This document shows positions 1 through 8,172 of a DNA stretch of 26,733 nt, piece by piece. The notes under the pieces are model-generated. The model had not been told where the DNA came from. It made no database searches and saw nothing but the letters and a program-made list of their open reading frames with translations. Location of the stretch: the IMG/VR virus record IMGVR_UViG_3300032086_001327, positions 1 through 26,733 of that record, one strand, 5' to 3'. The stretch comes from a virus. The position numbers and the translations under genes are program-made. Positions within the stretch are counted from its first letter, which is position 1; every line of letters starts with the position of its first letter.

Positions 1-1
1 T

Positions 2-64
2 TCTAAGAAGTTTGCTAGTGCGGTTATTGATAACATTAACCAGAGGAATGCACTCTATGTGTAG
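2..64 (+). CDS. C-terminal end of an upstream gene (partial)
   Basis: An open frame enters from the left edge and ends at a TAG at 62-64. It gives about 20 residues ending in NQRNALYV. It is in the same orientation as the tail gene that follows 13 bases later, so it is probably the last part of another virion gene. Too little is present to name a product. A GGGAG ribosome-binding site for the next gene follows directly at 65-69. Confidence 0.5.
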   Translation, partial: SKKFASAVIDNINQRNALYV

Positions 65-77
65 CGGGAGCAAATAA

Positions 78-992
78 ATGGCAGGCAGAACAAAAGAAAA
101 TATTGAAAACAAAGAAGCGGAAAGAACTAAGGAAGCCCCCTCAAAATTAACGACTCCACGGTCACCAGTGGGTTCGTTAGGTAAAGATCCTCGGTTCCCT
201 GGTGATAAATTCGCCGTCGTACCAAGGAGATCTCTTGATGCCGGTGTTACAAACTTAAGAAAAGATGGTGCGTATGATATTAGGATAATTCATGTGCCAA
301 CAGATAAGTCTGTGACCTTTCCCGCAGCGTTAACAAGTTTCTCTGATGGAACGGCAGCTAGCTTTAGTTCAGAGACTTACTACGGCAGGATGGACCCGGC
401 TCCTATATATTCCAATACCACCAGAACGATTACACTTGGGTTTGATGTTATTTCTTATAGCGAAGCGGAAGCTAAACACAACCTAAGACAAATGAACTTG
501 TTACAATCATTTATGTACCCGGAGTACCGTGATGCCGCAGGGGGAGCAACAACCATTAAGTCTGCCCCTTTGCTTAGAGTTAAATTAGCTAATCTAATTT
601 GTGATGCCCAGACTGGTGGACCCCTTTTGTGCTATACTCAACAGACTAGTTTTGATCCTGATTTTACAACTTATGGTGCTTTTATGGATGGGGCTAACCT
701 TATTCCAAAGATGTATACTGTTACGTTAAGCTTAAACGTCCTTCACGAACATACGCTTGGTTGGGGCACCAATGGTTTTGGTGATGGTATTGGCGACAAC
801 TTCCCAAGAAAATTCGGCGACACCCCGTCACCCCCATCCACTAACCAAGAAGCTAATAGGGCTGGGGCGGGCGTAACGGCAGGAACACCAGCAGCGGTCG
901 ATCCCAACGCAGATGGTGTCGCCACAAGACAGCAGGGAACCGAGGAGCAGCGCCAAGCCTCAGAGAATCAACTGTTGGAAAAGAAATTATAG
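78..992 (+). CDS. Tail-tube initiator/baseplate protein (gp48/gp54-like)
   Basis: A 304-residue protein with a GGGAG ribosome-binding site nine bases before its ATG. Residues about 75-235 carry a pattern I associate with baseplate/tail-tube junction proteins of T4-type phages: a segment with FPAALTSFSDG, then SSETYYGRMDP, an NTTRTITLGFDV strand, an acidic helix, LLRVKLANLI, and a closing VLHEHTLGWG. Such proteins cap the baseplate hub and nucleate tail-tube polymerisation. The N-terminal 35 residues are charged, and the last 65 residues are low-complexity (Ala, Gly, Gln, Glu), probably disordered. The LysM and hub-like genes directly downstream support a baseplate role. The assignment rests on remembered family pattern; the virion role is more secure than the exact equivalent. 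Confidence 0.55.
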   Translation: MAGRTKENIENKEAERTKEAPSKLTTPRSPVGSLGKDPRFPGDKFAVVPRRSLDAGVTNLRKDGAYDIRIIHVPTDKSVTFPAALTSFSDGTAASFSSETYYGRMDPAPIYSNTTRTITLGFDVISYSEAEAKHNLRQMNLLQSFMYPEYRDAAGGATTIKSAPLLRVKLANLICDAQTGGPLLCYTQQTSFDPDFTTYGAFMDGANLIPKMYTVTLSLNVLHEHTLGWGTNGFGDGIGDNFPRKFGDTPSPPSTNQEANRAGAGVTAGTPAAVDPNADGVATRQQGTEEQRQASENQLLEKKL

Positions 993-1001
993 GAGATAAC
1001 C

Positions 1002-1346
1002 ATGGCAATCTCAAGGTATGATGTTAGGTTAATTGTAACAAACGAGGACCAAGGCTATCAAGAGGACATCTTGGATCGGAGAGGCATCAAAAAGATCAAT
1101 CACTTTTCAACGCCTAGGTTAAGATATCCAAGCCCGGAAGAAATTTCTGACATGCAGATTATCGCTGACACTTGGAAAAGAGGAGTGAGCCTTTCAAAGC
1201 TGGCAGCAAAACACTATGGCGATCCAAAACTGTGGTGGGTTGTAGCGTGGTATAATAAAAGACCAACTGACGCACATTACAACATAGGTGATAAAGTGTT
1301 TATCCCCAAGCCACTAGAAAAAATACTAAGAAATTTTAGGGTCTAA
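1002..1346 (+). CDS. LysM-domain baseplate protein (gp53-like)
   Basis: A 114-residue protein starting nine bases after the previous stop, with AGGAG (991-995) as ribosome-binding site. Residues about 57-105 form a LysM-like unit: VSLSKLAAKHYGDPKLWW, a tryptophan-rich helix, then YNIGDKVFIPKP, the usual second LysM helix and strand. In phage baseplates a LysM-like fold occurs in T4 gp53, a wedge component that joins wedges to the hub, and in small tail proteins of other myophages. The protein is much shorter than T4 gp53, so equivalence is by domain and position. There is no signal peptide, which argues against a cell-wall hydrolase role. Confidence in the LysM fold is high, in the exact wedge role moderate. 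Confidence 0.65.
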   Translation: MAISRYDVRLIVTNEDQGYQEDILDRRGIKKINHFSTPRLRYPSPEEISDMQIIADTWKRGVSLSKLAAKHYGDPKLWWVVAWYNKRPTDAHYNIGDKVFIPKPLEKILRNFRV

Positions 1347-1347
1347 A

Positions 1348-3777
1348 ATGGCTAACTCAAGAAAAGAAGTAGAAGAAAGAGCAAGGACTAGAAACCCGTC
1401 TATGAACGCTGCCAGGCGCAGCGCCACGTCAAACTATGACGAACAATATATTCTATTCAAATACCTTTCAGAAATCCTAAAAACTAAAAGAGCGATTAAA
1501 AATAGTGGGGAAGCAGGAAAGAAGTCAGTCCAATATCAGAAAATTGTAGAACTTGATATCAGACCTAGAGAGTGTTCAAACTTATTTTATTTGCAAAGGG
1601 CAGATGAGGTAAAAGGATTCTTAGAGGCTTTGCCTGCTGATTACGCATACCTAGTGCCTAAGTTAGAATTATACAAGCCGACGAGGAACTCTGATGGTGA
1701 ACTAATTGACAGGCTTGTTTATATGCCAGACTTTACATTAGCCCCAGGGGCTTATGACGGTGCCCTCGACGATCCTACTCGATTTCGAGAGTCTCTCGCT
1801 GAATTTGATGATGCGGATGATCCTGTCATTTATTCATCGCAAATGGGCATTAACTGCGGTATCACAAGCTTTACATTCGATGAATCACAAATTAATTTCG
1901 GATTTAGTTCTTTTACAGGCAATTTAGTCATGAACTTTGCATCAATGAAAGATTTTAGAGAAAGCAAATACATTGAGTTAATCGATCCGAGACCTGATGT
2001 TGACACACAAACAAACACTGGCGCACAGTTTGCATCTAAAGAAATGCCTGACAACCCCTCTAAGGAGCAAATTCTAAGACAACAACTAGATGCTATTGAT
2101 GCAGAGGCAGAAAATAGCAAATTCTTCAAAGCGAAGCCACAAAACCCAACAATAAAAATCGTGTGCGGCTGGGCAGTTCCAAACACTACTAGCGAAAGCA
2201 TGCCAAGAAATAAGGCTTTGTATGAATATATAAGAACCTCAAAAAGAACTCTAATGTTACATTTGAAAAAGTTTAAAACAAACTTCCAGCAGAACGGGCA
2301 GGTGTCTTTAGACTTTACTTTTGAGGCATCTGTTGAGTCAGACCTGAAAAGACCTGATACTGATATATTTGGCACGGGTGGAAAAACAAAACCTCGCTTT
2401 GTATCGATTTACCTAGATCAATTGCCTCCCCAAAAAATTCAAAGGATTGCAACAGCAAATGAAAGGCTAGAGGTTAGAAGAGAATATGATCTCGCAAAGA
2501 AGTCGGAGGCGGGGTTTTTTGAGGTAACCAAAGGGTCACTAGAGCGAGATCTGAAGAGAATAGAACTTTTATCCAACGCATCAAAAGACGAAAAACAAAT
2601 CGCAGGCTTTAGAAGATTGGTTGCTGTGATTAAAGATTTGCAAACGCTAGAGAAAGAGATCTCTATCACGGAGACCAGAAGAAGATTTATGGACAAGCTA
2701 GTTGGCAGGGCAACGAGAGTAGGTGGTCGAGTAAACAAACTGTTTGAGTTTGCTGTGCCTGGGGCAGAGGTTGGCTTTTCTTACGATAGAGGCACTCCAG
2801 TAAAGCCCTATGATTTTGAAAAGATAAAAACTTCAGTGGAGTCTAGAAAGTATTCAATACCTTTCATGTTTCTTGGTGACATCTTAGACGTAGCGGCTGA
2901 GGTTGGGTTTGCTGACAATGGCAATCTGGTTCTAGGCACAATCCCAGCCCCAGGGTTTCCAAAAAACAGGATCTCCATCGGGGATCTACCGATTGCACTG
3001 GACACATTTACGACTTGGTTCAATGATGTCATTGGAGACCCAGATAGAAGGACAATGCCCTTCCATCTATTCATGACTAGGATGCTTGAAAAGATTATTG
3101 CAAAAAATACTTTCAATCTAAAGGGTCTTAATCAACTTGGCGGAAGAATCCCAGACCTTGAGTTTAACTCTGCTTCTGTTCCCACAGCCAAGTTCAAGGA
3201 TATTTTTGTTCCCGGCGAGCCAGTCAGGCGTAGCCAGCTTTTAACTCCCGACCGCAAGTCTATTAAAACTGGCTCCAACCAAAACGTTGAGGCTGGCGAT
3301 CGTATTGACCTAATCTTCATTACTACGGCGACATCAAGAAACGTAAAGGGGCTTATGGGCTCATACGAACAAGACATTAGAAGAGGTATTTATCATTTTA
3401 CGGTGGGTGCAGACCGTGGACCACTACAGACAATTACATTTACCGAAATGGAAAACAAAGAACAATTAAACCACAACATTGTCAATAGTACAAATAGGGC
3501 AGTTGATCTTGTTTCTACGTTTGCCATGCCTCAAGACGTAACAATGACCCTCAAGGGTAACAATTTATTAACCACAGGCGCATTTATTTTTATAGATGCT
3601 ACACTTGGTCTAGGACGACGAGCCGCTGAAAGATTAAGGCTGGGTGGCTATTACCGCATCACGACTGTTAATCAAACGTTCTCCCCGTCCGGCTGGACAA
3701 CAGACGTGGCAGCACGATGCGAGATAGATTCCCTTAATCTTGCAAACAGAATTAGAAAACAAGAGGGAACCGGATAA
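1348..3777 (+). CDS. Large baseplate hub-like virion protein
   Basis: An 809-residue protein starting one base after the previous stop. No catalytic motif was recognised. The C-terminal 100 residues (VTMTLKGNNLLTTGAFIFID, then GLGGYYRITTV-type sequence and a strand ending in AARCEIDSLNL) resemble the closing beta-domain of phage hub proteins, where a flat ring domain carries a 'xGYYxITxV' strand. Residues about 175-205 are beta-rich and about 370-450 are charged and helical. There is no obvious lysozyme domain. Position between the LysM protein and another probable virion gene fits a central hub or spike-support role. A second possibility is a wedge protein. The virion role is likely; the specific role is inferred. 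Confidence 0.45.
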   Translation: MANSRKEVEERARTRNPSMNAARRSATSNYDEQYILFKYLSEILKTKRAIKNSGEAGKKSVQYQKIVELDIRPRECSNLFYLQRADEVKGFLEALPADYAYLVPKLELYKPTRNSDGELIDRLVYMPDFTLAPGAYDGALDDPTRFRESLAEFDDADDPVIYSSQMGINCGITSFTFDESQINFGFSSFTGNLVMNFASMKDFRESKYIELIDPRPDVDTQTNTGAQFASKEMPDNPSKEQILRQQLDAIDAEAENSKFFKAKPQNPTIKIVCGWAVPNTTSESMPRNKALYEYIRTSKRTLMLHLKKFKTNFQQNGQVSLDFTFEASVESDLKRPDTDIFGTGGKTKPRFVSIYLDQLPPQKIQRIATANERLEVRREYDLAKKSEAGFFEVTKGSLERDLKRIELLSNASKDEKQIAGFRRLVAVIKDLQTLEKEISITETRRRFMDKLVGRATRVGGRVNKLFEFAVPGAEVGFSYDRGTPVKPYDFEKIKTSVESRKYSIPFMFLGDILDVAAEVGFADNGNLVLGTIPAPGFPKNRISIGDLPIALDTFTTWFNDVIGDPDRRTMPFHLFMTRMLEKIIAKNTFNLKGLNQLGGRIPDLEFNSASVPTAKFKDIFVPGEPVRRSQLLTPDRKSIKTGSNQNVEAGDRIDLIFITTATSRNVKGLMGSYEQDIRRGIYHFTVGADRGPLQTITFTEMENKEQLNHNIVNSTNRAVDLVSTFAMPQDVTMTLKGNNLLTTGAFIFIDATLGLGRRAAERLRLGGYYRITTVNQTFSPSGWTTDVAARCEIDSLNLANRIRKQEGTG

Positions 3778-4962
3778 ATGGTCGCCAGATCTCCAGATAG
3801 GCTTATGATTGTAGACAACCCCGAGTCTCGCCCTAGAGAGGCTTTTAACATGGAGGTTGATTATGAGTTTCTTGTGGATGAGGACGTTGTTCCTAACTTA
3901 GTTGACTTTACAGGAATTGACAGATACTACGGTAGCGTTGACACTGATGGTGACGTCATCCTATTGAAACAAGAGGCGCTCTCGCAGCTACGTTACAGCA
4001 ACGAAAACCAGACAAGGTGGGCAGTTAATTTTGTTGCTGATGCCTGGGCTGATCTGGCAGCCAAGATGAGATATTTTGCAAAGAGAGGAAGGATTATTCC
4101 TGGCGGACCTTATGCAAACCCGCAAGTCTTTGAGTCGTTTAAGAACGTGGATGTTGAATATGATATTTATATGAAATATACTTTGTTCCCGTTATTAAGC
4201 AAGCACTTAGAGCAGCGCAAGGAGAGCAAGCAGATAAGAAGCTTTCAGGACTTCCTAAGAAGTTATGCTAGATTTTGCAGACTACAAAGTAGAAGGACGC
4301 CAATTACACGAACTGGGTTTGTTGAAAGTAGGTTTTATGATGTGGCTTGCACTGGTCTTGTGTTGAGCCTGGATGTCGCTCCAAAAGGCGATCGAGCCTC
4401 GGCGCTGGAAGAATATGTTAATGATCCTAATTTTGAATTCTTTGCAGACGTGGCAAAACAACATGGTTTTCTTATAGATAAAAACAATCCGAGCAGAATC
4501 GCAGCAAACTTGAGATCACCAGCTATGCAAAGATATATGGAGAAGAGAGGATTTAACAGTGCTTCTGAATTCTTTCAGCGGGCTTACGACAAATCTCATT
4601 TGTTTGACATGAGGGCTCTTGAGGTGTATACTAAGGATATGTATGAAACATTTTTGGTAGACAACCCTTACCTTTCAACATATGAAACTAGCCCACGACT
4701 TGGTTGCGATACCAAGACCGTGGCGTTAGCTCGCTCGCTTGCACCAGCCGATTCTTTTGGCGGGGAAGATAGTATATTTGCCACAAGATGGTCTCTATCG
4801 ACATACCTTTTTGTCAGGGCGAACGAAAGAAATTTAAACATATCCCCAAATGAATATAAAATAACCTTGCGTACAGTATATACACTGAATGAAACAGAGG
4901 GTGAAGGCTATGATGAAGCCTTTAGGTTTATAATCGATCGTATTATCGGACCAATTATCTAG
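3778..4962 (+). CDS. Probable virion structural protein, unidentified
   Basis: A 394-residue protein whose ATG follows the previous TAA immediately. No known family was recognised. It is rich in aromatic and charged residues and looks globular and mixed alpha/beta. There is no signal peptide or membrane segment. Visible landmarks are NFVADAWADLAAKMRYF near residue 85, a long helical region rich in Arg and Lys around 140-180, and GCDTKTVALARSLAP around residue 310. Tight coupling to the hub-like gene and the operon order suggest a tail or baseplate component, or a protein of the tail/neck region. It is the last gene before the DNA polymerase. Confidence 0.4.
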   Translation: MVARSPDRLMIVDNPESRPREAFNMEVDYEFLVDEDVVPNLVDFTGIDRYYGSVDTDGDVILLKQEALSQLRYSNENQTRWAVNFVADAWADLAAKMRYFAKRGRIIPGGPYANPQVFESFKNVDVEYDIYMKYTLFPLLSKHLEQRKESKQIRSFQDFLRSYARFCRLQSRRTPITRTGFVESRFYDVACTGLVLSLDVAPKGDRASALEEYVNDPNFEFFADVAKQHGFLIDKNNPSRIAANLRSPAMQRYMEKRGFNSASEFFQRAYDKSHLFDMRALEVYTKDMYETFLVDNPYLSTYETSPRLGCDTKTVALARSLAPADSFGGEDSIFATRWSLSTYLFVRANERNLNISPNEYKITLRTVYTLNETEGEGYDEAFRFIIDRIIGPII

Positions 4963-4973
4963 ACGGAGGATAA

Positions 4974-6188
4974 GTGTTATTTCAAACACTGGATGACAAA
5001 GATCAGTGCGTTGGCATCTATTATGACGGCAAGCTAATCTTCAACTTTGAAGAATTTCCACAAGATTTAACAAGAACCTGGCGTTACAGTCCATATTTGC
5101 TTGGCTATCGTGGCGTAGACTACGCAGAGATATACGCTCAGGGCAAAACACTAGACGATATGTGTCCAGAGTACCTTAAAGAAGACTGGGAAGAGGTGTG
5201 CTCCAAACTTAAAGCGTTTCTCTTGTCGTTTAGCTTTGCTAAGGTTAACATGAGGCACAATTGTTTCTTCGATCTGGTGCCACAGAAGTTTTTGAGAGAT
5301 TACTGCCAGGTTAAGAACGAAATAACAAATCATGTTATTGAAAGTTATCCTAAGCCATCAAATTACAAGCACCTTGCTGCTGTGAACGCTATGATACGAG
5401 ACATTGAGTCCCAATCATTGTGCGTTGAGGTAGATTCTTTGTTACCAAAAGTAGCTGATGTTAAGGTATCGAACTTTATTAAAAGAATCAAGGAGTGCGA
5501 TAATCATATCAGGTATAATTTGTTTGGCACTGTGACTGGGAGGCTAACAACCAGAAAGAAGTCGTTTCCAATCTTAACGATGAACAAAGACTACCGACAT
5601 GTTCTCAAGCCAAAGAATGATTGCTTCATAGAGCTTGACTACAATGGCGCAGAGCTTAGGGTGTTGCTTCATCTTCTGGGATATGACCAGCCCGACTATG
5701 ATGTGCATCGCTGGAATTTAGAGAACGTGTTCGAGAACAAGATAACCAGAGCAGAGGCAAAGACATTGTTCTTCGCTTGGTTGTATGGTAGCAATTCTAA
5801 AGAGGTCAGAGAGCACTCATCGCTTCTAAAGAGGAAGTACGACAAAGAGACTTTGGTGGATAAGTATTGGGACGGGCACACGATTAGAACTCCCTTTAAT
5901 CGAGATGTGGTTGCCCCCAAACACAAAACCTTAAACTATCTGATACAATCCGTGACAGCAGACCTTGCACTAGAACAAGCGACAAAGGTATGGGCTTTGT
6001 TGAAAAAGAAACGAGCGAAATCAAGCGTGGCTTTCATTGTTCACGACGCATTAGTTATTGACTTTGATTTAGCAGATAGAGAACTATTTAATGAAGTCCA
6101 AGAGATATTTAGTTTGACTAGGTTTGGTAAATTCCCTGTCAATAAGAGCATTGGCAAAGATTTTGGTTCTATGGAAGAGGTTACATAA
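4974..6188 (+). CDS. polA: Family A DNA polymerase, compact, no visible proofreading domain
   Basis: A 404-residue template-directed DNA polymerase. It starts at GTG with GGAGGA at 4965-4970. Recognisable PolA elements in order: TVTGRL at 186-191; motif A DYNGAELRV with catalytic D222; the O-helix R259...K263...F267...Y271-G272; the Q-helix Q325; and motif C VHDALV with D358. The residue equivalent to E. coli Phe762 is Phe267. The palm and fingers are present, but the thumb region is short. Residues 1-130 show no DxE-type 3'-5' exonuclease motifs. A 5'-3' exonuclease is encoded separately at 10519. A second, unrelated polymerase (DnaE) lies at 18562, so this enzyme may be the repair or gap-filling polymerase, or the two may divide the work. 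Confidence 0.9.
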   Translation: MLFQTLDDKDQCVGIYYDGKLIFNFEEFPQDLTRTWRYSPYLLGYRGVDYAEIYAQGKTLDDMCPEYLKEDWEEVCSKLKAFLLSFSFAKVNMRHNCFFDLVPQKFLRDYCQVKNEITNHVIESYPKPSNYKHLAAVNAMIRDIESQSLCVEVDSLLPKVADVKVSNFIKRIKECDNHIRYNLFGTVTGRLTTRKKSFPILTMNKDYRHVLKPKNDCFIELDYNGAELRVLLHLLGYDQPDYDVHRWNLENVFENKITRAEAKTLFFAWLYGSNSKEVREHSSLLKRKYDKETLVDKYWDGHTIRTPFNRDVVAPKHKTLNYLIQSVTADLALEQATKVWALLKKKRAKSSVAFIVHDALVIDFDLADRELFNEVQEIFSLTRFGKFPVNKSIGKDFGSMEEVT

Positions 6189-6189
6189 G

Positions 6190-7011
6190 GTGGATAAAAT
6201 TTTAGGTCTTGGCAGATCGGTAAAGAAAATATTAAACGCTTTTGCAATCTACCCGCAGTACGAGATTTTTTATCTTAGTGAGGACGACCTTGGTGATCAC
6301 GGGGACATGGAGAGCTATGAAGCTAACTTCTCCCCGCTAAGAGTTGACAGTCACTTGTTTAAGCTTAGGTATGAAGCTGAGATTTTGTTTGTTGTCTTTG
6401 GCGGGGCAGAGGTCAACGGTTGTTCGCTTCGTATACTTGAGATGTTGAAGGATAGCAAAATAACTATTTTGTACATTGACCCGGACAGCGATCTATTAAC
6501 TAAGCGGCAAAGAATGAACAATAGAATTTCTCTAGGGGTGCTGCAAGAATATGCCAGGTCTGGTATGTTTGAGATGTTATATATTGTTTCGGAAGTTGAG
6601 ATCAAGAAAGCTATGGGTGAGGTAAGTTTGTTAGAATATGATGACAAACTAGCAGACTACCTTGTTTCAACTTTTGGGATGTTCAACTATTTTCTTCATT
6701 CTGACCCAATCAGAAGGGTTGAGAAAGAAATTAAAAAGGGCTTGAGGATTGGCACTCTTGGCTTTTTTCAAATGGGAGACAGCAGAGACGAGCTATGTTT
6801 AGCTCCGCTATCTGATATAAAGCAGAAGGTTTATTACTATGGGTTAACTTCGGAAGAAATAAACAACCCAGGGCTAATGACGGAAATAAGAGAGCAGCTA
6901 AGCCGTCAAAAAGAAACAGGCTTTGATTGTTCTTACGAGGTTCACGAAATAGATGGACATCACAACTCAACGATTTTATGTGCCTACACAGACTACACTC
7001 AGCAAGTATGA
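6190..7011 (+). CDS. Possible divergent tubulin/FtsZ-fold protein
   Basis: A 273-residue protein from a GTG two bases after the polA stop, with GAGG at 6178-6181. A longer frame opens at 6124 inside polA but lacks a reason to be used. The layout follows an FtsZ/tubulin N-terminal GTPase domain: beta1 and glycine loop KILGLGRS (3-10); beta2 YEIFYLSEDD (24-33); EILFVVFGGAEVNG (64-77) where FtsZ has MVFIAAGMGGGTGTG; ITILYIDPD (91-99) like TVAVVTKP; KRQRMN (105-110); EMLYIVS (128-134) like SLITIPN; VSLLEYDDKLADYL (145-158) where FtsZ has helix H7; GFFQMGD (191-197). The GTP signature is degenerate, so GTPase activity is doubtful. The coding region is secure; the fold assignment is by eye and uncertain. 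Confidence 0.5.
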   Translation: MDKILGLGRSVKKILNAFAIYPQYEIFYLSEDDLGDHGDMESYEANFSPLRVDSHLFKLRYEAEILFVVFGGAEVNGCSLRILEMLKDSKITILYIDPDSDLLTKRQRMNNRISLGVLQEYARSGMFEMLYIVSEVEIKKAMGEVSLLEYDDKLADYLVSTFGMFNYFLHSDPIRRVEKEIKKGLRIGTLGFFQMGDSRDELCLAPLSDIKQKVYYYGLTSEEINNPGLMTEIREQLSRQKETGFDCSYEVHEIDGHHNSTILCAYTDYTQQV

Positions 7012-7082
7012 GATATGTCGAACTATATACAATACTGAAGGAGCATGTTTGTTAGGTGTCAAATTTCAAAAGAGGGTGTTTG

Positions 7083-7481
7083 ATGGCTACCTTTGTCCGG
7101 GGTAGCGAAGAAGATGTAGAACTAGTAATACAAAGTGTTGTTAACAATGTTTTGTTGACCAATAAATATATTTTTGTAATGAGCGATGAAGAAGATCCTG
7201 AAAACAGGATTATTACTTACAACGCAGACGGTCACAACTCAGACATTAGAGAGGTCACTGGTGGTCATTTTACTTTGAGGCTGCATAGAAAAAAGAAGAC
7301 GAATACATTGTATACGATAAATGGATTGAATCTAGCTATCGAAAGTGAGCACGGCAGAACTGGTAGGGACTTACAGCTAGACTGGGAAAAGTACAGGAAC
7401 TGTATCTTATTGGCTAAGGCTGCTTCACTAAAGGTTGTGCAGGCAAAATTAGAACAGATCTTAGAAGTAGAAAACTTGTAA
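7083..7481 (+). CDS. Unknown 132-residue protein
   Basis: I do not recognise this family. I chose the ATG at 7083 because GAGGG (7072-7076) sits six bases upstream. A GTG at 7056 in the same frame would add nine residues, and its best ribosome-binding site (AAGGAG, 7038-7043) is twelve bases away. The protein is small and mixed: a helix at the start (DVELVIQSVVNNVL), beta strands in the middle (KYIFVMSDEE, HFTLRLHRKKK), and a C-terminal helix KAASLKVVQAKLEQILEV. It has no membrane segment or cysteine cluster. It is the last gene of the polA unit; the hsp20 promoter begins nine bases after its stop. Confidence 0.65.
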   Translation: MATFVRGSEEDVELVIQSVVNNVLLTNKYIFVMSDEEDPENRIITYNADGHNSDIREVTGGHFTLRLHRKKKTNTLYTINGLNLAIESEHGRTGRDLQLDWEKYRNCILLAKAASLKVVQAKLEQILEVENL

Positions 7482-7489
7482 TTTTTTTC

Positions 7490-7517
7490 TTTACAAACGA
7501 TTTAAATCATGTACTAT
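7490..7517 (+). promoter_or_regulatory. Sigma-70-type promoter of hsp20
   Basis: TTTACA at 7490-7495, a 16-base spacer, and TACTAT at 7512-7517, with an A/T-rich upstream stretch (seven T's at 7482-7488). It shares the TTCTTTACA-N16-TAxxxT layout with the promoter before the SSB gene. The start of transcription would be near 7524, leaving a leader of about 85 bases before the hsp20 ATG. Its position directly after the preceding stop codon makes it a natural internal promoter. Confidence 0.6.
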
Positions 7518-7530
7518 TTAATTGTGGAAA

Positions 7531-7599
7531 GCAAGTGGCTGTGCGGTGCTTGCATTCTTGACTGCCTTCGGGAGTCACAACAACCTTGCTTATTAAAGG
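7531..7599 (+). promoter_or_regulatory. Structured hsp20 leader, possible RNA thermometer
   Basis: Three hairpins can be drawn in the leader. The first pairs GCAAG (7531-7535) with CTTGC (7549-7553). The second pairs GACT-CC (7560-7563, 7565-7566) with GG-AGTC (7571-7576) around a TTCG tetraloop, with one bulged G. The third pairs CCTT (7584-7587) with AAGG (7596-7599), which is part of the ribosome-binding site AAGGAGG. A weak hairpin hiding the ribosome-binding site behind stable upstream hairpins is the plan of ROSE-type thermometers found before small heat-shock genes. None of the stems is followed by a T run, so they are not terminators. The thermometer role is inference. Confidence 0.4.
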
Positions 7600-7609
7600 A
7601 GGAAACAAA

Positions 7610-8026
7610 ATGAGCAATTTAGTACGATACAACACACCTAGTCTTCTTGGACGCAGCATCTTTGATGAACTGTTCGGAGACTTCCAATCACTAGCGAGAA
7701 AGTCAACCTCGGGTTATCCGGTGGCTGACATCTTCTCCAATGAAGACGGGAGCACAACTCTTGAGTTTGCTCTAGCAGGCTTCAGTAAAGAGGATCTTAG
7801 TATTGAGATCCAACCAGAAAAAAGCAGTCTAACTGTGCGTGCGGAGGCTAACGGCGACGGGGACAGCAATAGACGTATTGCACGCCGCAGCTTCCAAAAG
7901 ACTTTTGTGAACTATGATAGCAACCTAGACCTAACGGCTAGTACTGCTGAGTTTCACAACGGGCTACTGTCAGTCACTATCCCACGGAAGGCTGAGGTCC
8001 AGCCCGTCATTATTGATATCAACTAA
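7610..8026 (+). CDS. hsp20: Small heat-shock protein (Hsp20/alpha-crystallin)
   Basis: A 138-residue holding chaperone that keeps unfolding proteins soluble. The ATG at 7610 has AAGGAGG at 7596-7602; an in-frame TTG at 7586 lies inside the leader and was not used. The alpha-crystallin domain covers about residues 36-128: YPVADIFSNEDG, LEFALAGFSKEDLSIEI, LTVRAE, the RSFQKTF strand and GLLSVTIPRK. A C-terminal I-x-I motif (IIDI) is present. The N-terminal arm of about 35 residues is short. The gene has its own promoter and terminator, so it is expressed apart from its neighbours. Hsp20 genes are common in T4-like cyanophages and other marine myophages, where a role in particle assembly is suspected. 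Confidence 0.93.
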   Translation: MSNLVRYNTPSLLGRSIFDELFGDFQSLARKSTSGYPVADIFSNEDGSTTLEFALAGFSKEDLSIEIQPEKSSLTVRAEANGDGDSNRRIARRSFQKTFVNYDSNLDLTASTAEFHNGLLSVTIPRKAEVQPVIIDIN

Positions 8027-8047
8027 GGTATCAAAATTCGCACAGCC

Positions 8048-8077
8048 AAAAGGAGGGGGGTTAACCCCCTCCTTTTT
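8048..8077 (+). terminator. Intrinsic terminator after hsp20
   Basis: AGGAGGGGG (8051-8059) pairs perfectly with CCCCCTCCT (8065-8073) around GTTAA. The stem extends through AAA (8048-8050) against TTT, and the T run continues to 8078. It lies 22 bases after the hsp20 stop. This is the strongest terminator in the window and separates the hsp20 unit from the SSB promoter 30 bases later. Confidence 0.92.
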
Positions 8078-8108
8078 CTTAGGAAACAAAAAAAGATTGA
8101 AAAAGTTC

Positions 8109-8136
8109 TTTACAGCATGTCGAAGTGATGTATAGT
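8109..8136 (+). promoter_or_regulatory. Sigma-70-type promoter of the replication genes
   Basis: TTTACA at 8109-8114, a 16-base spacer and TATAGT at 8131-8136. The start of transcription would be near 8143, about 30 bases before the SSB ATG and just upstream of AAGGAG (8161-8166). The layout, including the TTC before TTTACA, matches the hsp20 promoter. Since it follows a strong terminator, it probably drives the genes from SSB onward. Confidence 0.68.
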
Positions 8137-8172
8137 ATGTTTAAGGTCAACTAACCAGCAAAGGAGAATACA

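Noticed and set aside
1830-2375. Minus-strand open frame of 181 codons
   Set aside because: It lies wholly inside the 809-residue hub-like gene, has no ribosome-binding site and reads as low-complexity Ser/Leu/Phe, typical of a shadow.
6124-6189. Upstream extension of the tubulin-like protein
   Set aside because: It would lie within polA with no ribosome-binding site; the GTG at 6190 is better placed and puts the glycine loop at the normal distance from the start.
7045-7083. Twelve-codon frame starting at ATG 7045
   Set aside because: The AAGGAG is only one base from the ATG, too near to work well; the peptide shows no feature. It might still help coupling to the next gene.
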